Origin: Dermacoccus nishinomiyaensis
GTDB lineage: Bacteria > Actinomycetota > Actinomycetes > Actinomycetales > Dermatophilaceae
Direction of reading: 5' to 3'
DNA length: 64,000 bases
Assembly: GCF_900447535.1 (NCBI RefSeq)
Contig: NZ_UFXX01000001.1
Span: forward strand, 1,984,001 to 2,048,000
Shown here: positions 59,441 through 64,000 of the stretch, one piece after another
Numbering within the stretch: position 1 is the first letter of the stretch
Layout: every line of letters begins with the position of its first letter
Notes under the pieces: model-generated
What the model was told of the DNA's origin: nothing
What the model saw: the letters and a program-made list of their open reading frames with translations, nothing else
Databases searched by the model: none
Position numbers and translations under genes: made by a program

Positions 59441-60142
59441 CTACTCCGCCCGGGCCAAGACCATCGCGATGCCGACGCGGCCTGTCACGCCGAGTTTGGT
59501 GGCGGCCGACGTCAGGTGTTGTTTCACCGTGCTCTCGCTCAAGAACAATGCGGCGGCGATGGCGGGGTTCGACATCTCCTGCGCCACCATCTCGACGATC
59601 TCGCGCTCACGGTCACTCAACCGTGCGAGCTTCGCGCGAGCGTCCATGCGCGCGGCGCCCCCGGCGTCGAGGTATCCGGTGCGCAGATGCGCGGCGCTCG
59701 CGGGCGACATGGGGCTGCGCCCCTCGTGTGCGTCGCGGATCGCGCCGTACAGCGCCTCGCGCGCTGACGCCTTGAGGATGAACCCGACGGCACCGGCGTC
59801 CATTGCCTGCGGCACGTACTCCTGCTCGTCGAACGTCGTGAGAATGATGACGCGCGGTGCGTTCGGCCGCTTCGTCAGTGCGCGCGTCGCGTCGATGCCG
59901 TTGATGCGCTCCATGCGCACGTCCATGAGGACGACATCCGGGTGATGTGCTGTGACGACCCCGATCACCTCGTCGCCGTCGCTCGCCGTCGCGACGAGTT
60001 CGATACCGGGCGCGGCCTTGAGCATGACGCGGATGAGGTCGAGCACCATCGGGTCGTCGTCGACGGCCATGACGCGGATCGCGCGCTCAGCGCCGGCATG
60101 GGCCGGAAGGGATGCGCCGTCGGGACGGTCAATGTCGTTCAT
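59441..60142 (-). CDS. NarL/LuxR family response regulator
   Basis: A 233-residue two-component regulator. The receiver domain has MAVDDDPMVLDLI, phosphoacceptor Asp74 in VVLMDVRM, switch Thr in VIILTTFDE and Lys in GFILKAS. The C-terminal LuxR helix-turn-helix reads LSDREREIVEMVAQEMSNPAIAAAL then SESTVKQHL (shown split), residues ~165-230. It belongs with the histidine kinase upstream (62 bp gap, same strand). The start ATG 60142 (MNDIDRP) is the first good one. Confidence 0.93.
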   Translation of the reverse strand: MNDIDRPDGASLPAHAGAERAIRVMAVDDDPMVLDLIRVMLKAAPGIELVATASDGDEVIGVVTAHHPDVVLMDVRMERINGIDATRALTKRPNAPRVIILTTFDEQEYVPQAMDAGAVGFILKASAREALYGAIRDAHEGRSPMSPASAAHLRTGYLDAGGAARMDARAKLARLSDREREIVEMVAQEMSNPAIAAALFLSESTVKQHLTSAATKLGVTGRVGIAMVLARAE

Positions 60143-60204
60143 GCTCAACTGCTTTCGTACTCTCGTCGCATTCGACACGTGTGGTGCCGTGGATCGAGCC
60201 GTCG

Positions 60205-60867
60205 TCAGACACGCGGCATCGTCCACGGCAGCGTGGCGCTCGCGGTGAAGCGGCGACCGTCGGGTGACGGGCCTGTCCAGAACGATCCTCCGACGTCCTG
60301 AGCGCGCCGCGCCACGCCCGTCAGGCCGGTTCCCGAACCATCCGATCGGGCAGCGCTCGCGACATCGGGCAGCGGGTTGGCCGTCGAGATCGTGATGCCA
60401 CCGCGCGCGTCACCGCGGATGTCGAGCTGCACGAGAGAGCCCGGCGCGTGCTTGCGCGCGTTCGTCAGCAGTTCGGTGGTGATGCGGTACGCGCTGCGCG
60501 AGATGACGGGGTCCAGGGGGTGCGACTGATCGACGAACACGTTCGAGCTGACGGGCGTGCCCGCGTCGATGCACTCTCGCACCAGCTCGGCGATATCGGC
60601 GAGAGCGTGGTGCTCATCGGGCGCCGACTGGCCGGTGCGCAGCATCGCGGGCAGCGAGCGCAGGTCGTCCATCGACCCTGCCGCGCCCTCCTGGAGTTGC
60701 CGGGCGCGCTTCTCGACGTCGGGTGCGCCGGCCTCCTGCGCCTCGATCTCGAGCGCGTTGGCCTGCATCGACAGCAGGCTCAACCGGTGGCCCAGGACGT
60801 CGTGCACCTCGCGAGCGAGCGCCTCGCGCTCCTCCTTCTCGGCCATCTGCCGGTCGAGGTCGTGCAT
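60205..60867 (-). CDS. Truncated sensor histidine kinase (HisKA_3 type), sensor domain lost
   Basis: 220 residues from ATG 60867. The dimerisation/phosphoacceptor domain is EREALAREVHDVLGHRLSLL with His22, then the ATPase domain ends with SGTGLTGVARRAQDVGG (G-box). The usual N-terminal four-to-six-helix sensor (150-200 residues) is absent. Directly upstream, at 60868, the plus strand carries the 3' end of a uvrA gene, so the sensor was removed by a rearrangement. The catalytic part is intact and might act as a soluble kinase. Start placement is uncertain; MAEKEE at 60840 also possible. Confidence 0.8.
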   Translation of the reverse strand: MHDLDRQMAEKEEREALAREVHDVLGHRLSLLSMQANALEIEAQEAGAPDVEKRARQLQEGAAGSMDDLRSLPAMLRTGQSAPDEHHALADIAELVRECIDAGTPVSSNVFVDQSHPLDPVISRSAYRITTELLTNARKHAPGSLVQLDIRGDARGGITISTANPLPDVASAARSDGSGTGLTGVARRAQDVGGSFWTGPSPDGRRFTASATLPWTMPRV

Positions 60868-61020
60868 TCGGGTCTGGCCCACGCGGACTGGATCATCGAC
60901 CTCGGCTCCGGCGCGGGACACGACGGTGGGCGCGTCGTCTTCGAGGGCACCCCAGCCGACCTCGTCGCCGATGCGACGACGCACACCGGCGAGCACCTCA
61001 AGGCCTACGTGGGCGCCTGA
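60868..61020 (+). pseudogene. uvrA 3' end remnant
   Basis: The plus-strand frame reads SGLAHADWIIDLGSGAGHDG, GRVVFEGTPADLV and ATTHTGEHLKAYVGA then TGA. This is the C-terminal ending of UvrA (…ADWIIDLGPEGGDxGGxVVAEGTPEEV…SHTGxYL). Its own terminator follows at 61032. The rest of uvrA is not present. It is not from the paralogue at 20338, whose ending differs (PYLREVIEKVLQ). Confidence 0.8.
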
Positions 61021-61031
61021 GACGCGAGAAC

Positions 61032-61072
61032 GCGGCCGGGTTTCACCCCATTCGGTGTGGGGACCCGGCCGC
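61032..61072 (+). terminator. Terminator following the uvrA remnant
   Basis: GCGGCCGGGT with ACCCGGCCGC at 61063-61072 and an inner CACCCC/GGGG helix, 11 bp after the remnant's stop codon. Confidence 0.75.
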
Positions 61073-61208
61073 ATCAGCCGGGCGTGCGCCGAGTCGACCG
61101 ACCGCCCGCATCCTCACGCTAACGACGGCAGCAGGCCGTGAGCGCTCCAGCCCGCACGCATAACGCGTGCGCTCAGGCCCGCACGTCCGAGGCAGCCCCG
61201 AGCGTACG

Positions 61209-62057
61209 TCAGCAGGCGGTGCGCTTGGCCGTCAGCTCGAGGGGCTTGATGATCGTGCTCATGCCCTTGGGCACGCGCGAGCACACGCTCGCCGTCGTGC
61301 CGGAGTACTCGACGTTGAAGACAGGCTTGTTCGCCGCGAGCATCGGCGCGTAGCGGTCGCACTCGTCGTAGGCGACACATTCTTCGTTGACGGCGAAGTC
61401 GATGCTCGTCTGCAACTGCGGGAGGATTTCCAGGCTGTTCTTCAGGCCGATCGCCAGGCCCCGCTTGTGCGCGTCGGCGATGAGCTGACGTTGGTAGGCG
61501 ACGGCGTCGGACTGCTTGATGGGGAACCCGCTCGTCGCGGCGTAACCGTCCATGTTGTCAGGGTCGACGGCGTCGAAGCCCTTCGCCTTGCACACGTCCA
61601 TGCGCTTGGCCATGATCGGCGCCAGCTTGGCGCGCTGGCGCACGTCGAGCCAGCGCTCGCCCGGCCAGTCATCGAGCGGCTTGCCGAGCGTCGACGCGGG
61701 GAACTTCTTCGCGTCCGGACGCCACTGCTCGTACCCGCCGGCGTTGATGTAGCAGATCACCTTGATGTTGCGCCGGTGCAGAGCGGTGACGGTCTTCGTG
61801 CTCGTCCCCTCCCAGTCGAGGTTGTAGACCGATGCCTTGACGGAGGTGTCGAGCGCGCCGCTGTACTGGATCTGCCAGCTCTGCCCACGCGCGGGCTTCC
61901 ACCACGTGGCGCCCGGCTTGCCGTTCGACGTTGCGGCGCTCGGGGCCGTTCCGGCGGCACTCGCGGACGGCGGGAGGGCCTGGTCGTCCGTGGCCGCGCA
62001 CGCACTCGTCGTGAGCGCGAGCACGAGCGCGCCCGCTGCGGGGAGCGAGGTCTTCAT
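61209..62057 (-). CDS. GH114 endo-alpha-1,4-polygalactosaminidase-like lipoprotein
   Basis: A 282-residue secreted lipoprotein. The signal peptide ends LTTSAC (Cys20). A ~25-residue Ala/Ser linker leads into a TIM barrel with WWKPARGQSWQIQYSGALD, VYNLDWEGTS, VICYINAGGYEQWRPDA and FDAVDPDNMDGYA (acidic pair), the GH114 motif set. It is followed by a C-terminal domain with Cys pairs. GH114 and its relative GH166 (PelA) cut galactosaminogalactan or Pel. It overlaps the next gene by ATGA. A short 3' hairpin lies at about 61158. Confidence 0.88.
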   Translation of the reverse strand: MKTSLPAAGALVLALTTSACAATDDQALPPSASAAGTAPSAATSNGKPGATWWKPARGQSWQIQYSGALDTSVKASVYNLDWEGTSTKTVTALHRRNIKVICYINAGGYEQWRPDAKKFPASTLGKPLDDWPGERWLDVRQRAKLAPIMAKRMDVCKAKGFDAVDPDNMDGYAATSGFPIKQSDAVAYQRQLIADAHKRGLAIGLKNSLEILPQLQTSIDFAVNEECVAYDECDRYAPMLAANKPVFNVEYSGTTASVCSRVPKGMSTIIKPLELTAKRTAC

Positions 62058-62758
62058 CGTGCCTTCACGAGTTCAGGGTGACAGTCGGCGTACGGCGCGG
62101 GCAGCACGTCCCACGGGTTGGGCAGGCCACGGTCGGTGGCCCAGCTGAAGTGCGCCCCGCGGCTCGCGGCCAGGGCCGGCACGGAGGCGAGGTGCTCGGG
62201 TGGCACGCCGTGCACGAGGTGCCACTGCTTGTGCGGGCTGACCGCCTGCAACCACTCGGGCATCTGCAGGTGGGCGTAGTCCTGCCAGGCAGCCTCGGCC
62301 ACACAGGTGACGTCGGCCGTCTCGACGAGGCGTCGCGTTGGCACGACGCCGGGGTTGGCGATGACGTGCTCGACCCCGGCACGCCGCAGCGCGTCGATCC
62401 ACTCGACCGACCAGGCGCCCTGACGATCCTGCGACGGGACGCAGTCGAGCATGACGTCGTGGATGCCGTACCACCGCTGCCACTGTTCGACCTGCTCGAG
62501 CACGTCACCCCAGGGGCGCTGGCCGTAGCCGACGTTGACGTACCCGACCGTCGTCGTGGCGAGCCCGCGCGCGAGCGGTTCGCGGTAGTAGGGATCCTGT
62601 GGTCCGCGGCCGGGCCCGTTCTCGATGTTGACGACGACGAAGCCGAAACCGAACGCGCCCTCGGCGAGGCGCTGCCAGGCGAGCGGAGCCTGCGCGGGGT
62701 GGATGTACCAGGGCACGGCCGGGGTGGGTTGAAGGACGTGGAACACGGGGGTCACCAA
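62054..62758 (-). CDS. Spherulation-specific family 4-like protein (GH135-like)
   Basis: A 234-residue TIM-barrel protein like Aspergillus Sph3, a GH135 galactosaminogalactan hydrolase. It opens PVFHVLQPTPAVPWYIHPAQ and shows FGFVVVNIENGPG, TVGYVNVGYGQR and DVMLDCVPSQD (an acidic residue and Cys). No signal peptide is seen, unusual for the family. ATGA overlaps its downstream neighbour GH114, and its own start lies within the membrane protein gene's 3' end (7-bp overlap). The three genes are one operon. Confidence 0.82.
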   Translation of the reverse strand: MVTPVFHVLQPTPAVPWYIHPAQAPLAWQRLAEGAFGFGFVVVNIENGPGRGPQDPYYREPLARGLATTTVGYVNVGYGQRPWGDVLEQVEQWQRWYGIHDVMLDCVPSQDRQGAWSVEWIDALRRAGVEHVIANPGVVPTRRLVETADVTCVAEAAWQDYAHLQMPEWLQAVSPHKQWHLVHGVPPEHLASVPALAASRGAHFSWATDRGLPNPWDVLPAPYADCHPELVKAR

Positions 62759-64000
62759 TTCGCGGAGTGGGAGGTGCGTCGGGCCGTGACGGCGCTGACG
62801 GTGACGAAGAGGACGAGCGAGGCCAGGAGGAGGCCGACGGCGTCGCCGGCGGGCAGGCAGACGAGGACGAGGCCGAGGCTGCCCACCGCCACTGCGGCAG
62901 CGCCGAGGGCGTTGCCGGTGCGCAGTTGAACGCCGGAGCCGGTCGTGGCGAGGGCGGTGATGAGCACGGCGGGCAGGAAGACGTGGGCGTCGTTGCGGTC
63001 ACCGCCCGCGGCAGCGAGCATGCAGAACGCGGCGATGAGCCCTACGCCGCAGACGAGGCCGACGGCGAGAATGCCGAGCCCGGCCGTCATCCACCGCAAC
63101 TGACGCCAGCTGTCCGTGAGGAACGCGAGGCGCTTCGCGCCGAGCAGGGCACTGTCGAGCACCGGTTCGCAGGCCGCGGAGGCCGCGAGACCAGCGATCG
63201 CCATGGGCAGCGTGAACGCGTTGCCGACGTGGGCGACGAGCACCATCAACTGGGTGATGAGCGCGAGCGTCTGAAGGGTGCTCCACGCCAGGACGGGATG
63301 GAGCACCTCGCGCGCCAGACTTCGCGCGCGCTGCTGTTGCTCCCGGGCTGCGCTCGTGACGATGTACCCCGTCACCGCGGCGAACCCGACCACGATGACG
63401 CGGCTGACGACCGTTGCCGCGCCCGGTTCGACGACGAGCAGTACCCCCGTCAGCGCGGCGCAGGGCAGGACGGCGACGAGAAGCTGCACGGGCGAACCGA
63501 TGACGACGAGAGCCGAGATCGCACAACTCCACAGGGCCCACAGCAGCGGCACCCACGAATCCACGACGAGGCAGGCGCCCGCGGAGAGCAGGAGGGAGAC
63601 GGAGCCGACGCAGGCGCCGTTCACCTTCGCCTTGAGGCGACTCGCAGAGGACAGCCCCTGCCACATCGTCGCGCTGACGAGCTGCCCCGCGAGCCAGCCG
63701 ACGGCGCCCGCCGTGAAGACGGCGTTCGTGTTGTACGACGTGACAGTCGCGATGCAGATGAGGACGCCGCACAGCATCGTGAGGGATCGGGCGAGCGCCT
63801 GGCTCCAGGCCCGCCTCCACGTGCGCACCTCGTCCGTGCGCTCGCGGCCCGTGAGGACGACGGCGCCGGCCAGGCGCGTGCGCACGAGCGCGTCAGCGTG
63901 CGCGAAGGTGTTCGCATAGCCGTGGCGCACCGAGCTGCGGCCCCCGAACCCCATCGATTCGAGGTGAGCGGCGGCGTCGAAGAGGTCGACGGTGTTGTCG
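62752..64000 (-). CDS. Polytopic membrane protein (5' end beyond window), possibly PelG-like
   Basis: At least 415 residues, with about ten membrane spans (LTMLCGVLICIATVTSYNTNA, LLLSAGACLVVDSWVPLLWAL, and others, here given shortened as LTMLCGVLICIATV). The frame stays open to the window end, upstream of an internal ATG 63954, and reads VDLFDAAAHLESMGFGGR, so the true start lies outside. The spacing of helices is compatible with a MATE-like flippase such as PelG, but sequence motifs do not prove it. It is co-transcribed with the two hydrolases. Confidence 0.6.
   Translation of the reverse strand, partial: DNTVDLFDAAAHLESMGFGGRSSVRHGYANTFAHADALVRTRLAGAVVLTGRERTDEVRTWRRAWSQALARSLTMLCGVLICIATVTSYNTNAVFTAGAVGWLAGQLVSATMWQGLSSASRLKAKVNGACVGSVSLLLSAGACLVVDSWVPLLWALWSCAISALVVIGSPVQLLVAVLPCAALTGVLLVVEPGAATVVSRVIVVGFAAVTGYIVTSAAREQQQRARSLAREVLHPVLAWSTLQTLALITQLMVLVAHVGNAFTLPMAIAGLAASAACEPVLDSALLGAKRLAFLTDSWRQLRWMTAGLGILAVGLVCGVGLIAAFCMLAAAGGDRNDAHVFLPAVLITALATTGSGVQLRTGNALGAAAVAVGSLGLVLVCLPAGDAVGLLLASLVLFVTVSAVTARRTSHSANW

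Overview
The window is chromosomal DNA of a high-GC Gram-positive actinobacterium, most likely order Micrococcales. A family such as Dermacoccaceae or Dermatophilaceae is only a guess. The signs are the very GC-rich third codon positions, frequent GTG starts and ATGA/TGATG overlaps, a mycothiol-type PIG-L deacetylase, an SCO0607-like lipoprotein, a DtxR-type box and leader RNAs typical of the phylum. There are no rRNA or tRNA genes, no CRISPR array and no intact insertion sequence. Recombination has left several gene remnants.

Layout. 1-3.1 kb: an array of 19-bp repeats, a CPBP membrane protease and an acetyltransferase. 3.1-7.3 kb: a DyP peroxidase, then a TPP riboswitch driving thiM-thiE-thiD. 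7.3-9.1 kb: an accessory scar with IS256 transposase, PfpI and LtrA fragments around an intact aldo/keto reductase. 9.1-14.5 kb: POT peptide transporter, HAD protein, the divergent LysE exporter/ArgP regulator pair, and a CopD protein behind a DtxR-like box. 14.5-20.3 kb: small lipoprotein, nitronate monooxygenase, MFS transporter, a secreted peptide, a possible structured RNA and three pseudogenes. 20.3-25.5 kb: UvrA paralogue, HdeD protein, PIG-L deacetylase, acetyltransferase. 25.9-29.6 kb: an osmoprotectant ABC operon (permease, ATPase, permease, lipoprotein). 29.7-34.2 kb: VWA/MoxR pair, an ABC-2-like membrane protein, SRPBCC protein. 34.6-36.8 kb: malate synthase G.

36.9-42.9 kb is a glycan-decoration cassette: a lipid-carrier glycosyltransferase with GtrA, WecE- and WecD-like enzymes for dTDP-Fuc4NAc, and a large GT-C-like membrane protein. 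43.1-48.3 kb: lipase, threonine ammonia-lyase, a Fur-family regulator, and a TerC manganese exporter behind a yybP-ykoY riboswitch. 48.4-52.5 kb: a tightly packed operon of a GT4 glycosyltransferase, two methyltransferases and a prenyltransferase/squalene-cyclase-like protein. 52.7-55.3 kb: an MHS transporter and a class III CoA-transferase, each preceded by 19-bp repeats. 55.4-58 kb: a thioredoxin with a cysteine-rich tail between two paralogous membrane-anchored proteins with a CIDGC motif. 59.4-61 kb: a two-component system whose kinase has lost its sensor at a junction with a uvrA 3' fragment. 61.2 kb to the edge: a GH114 lipoprotein, a spherulin-4-like protein and a membrane protein running off the window, resembling a Pel-like exopolysaccharide locus.

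Four observations stand out. First, a degenerate tandem repeat family with exact 19-bp phasing is scattered through intergenic DNA. Second, the thioredoxin sits between two CIDGC paralogues. Third, a two-copy hairpin family has conserved loops. Fourth, low-complexity 35-60-residue loops occur in at least four unrelated enzymes (ThiE, UvrA paralogue, MoxR, GT4).
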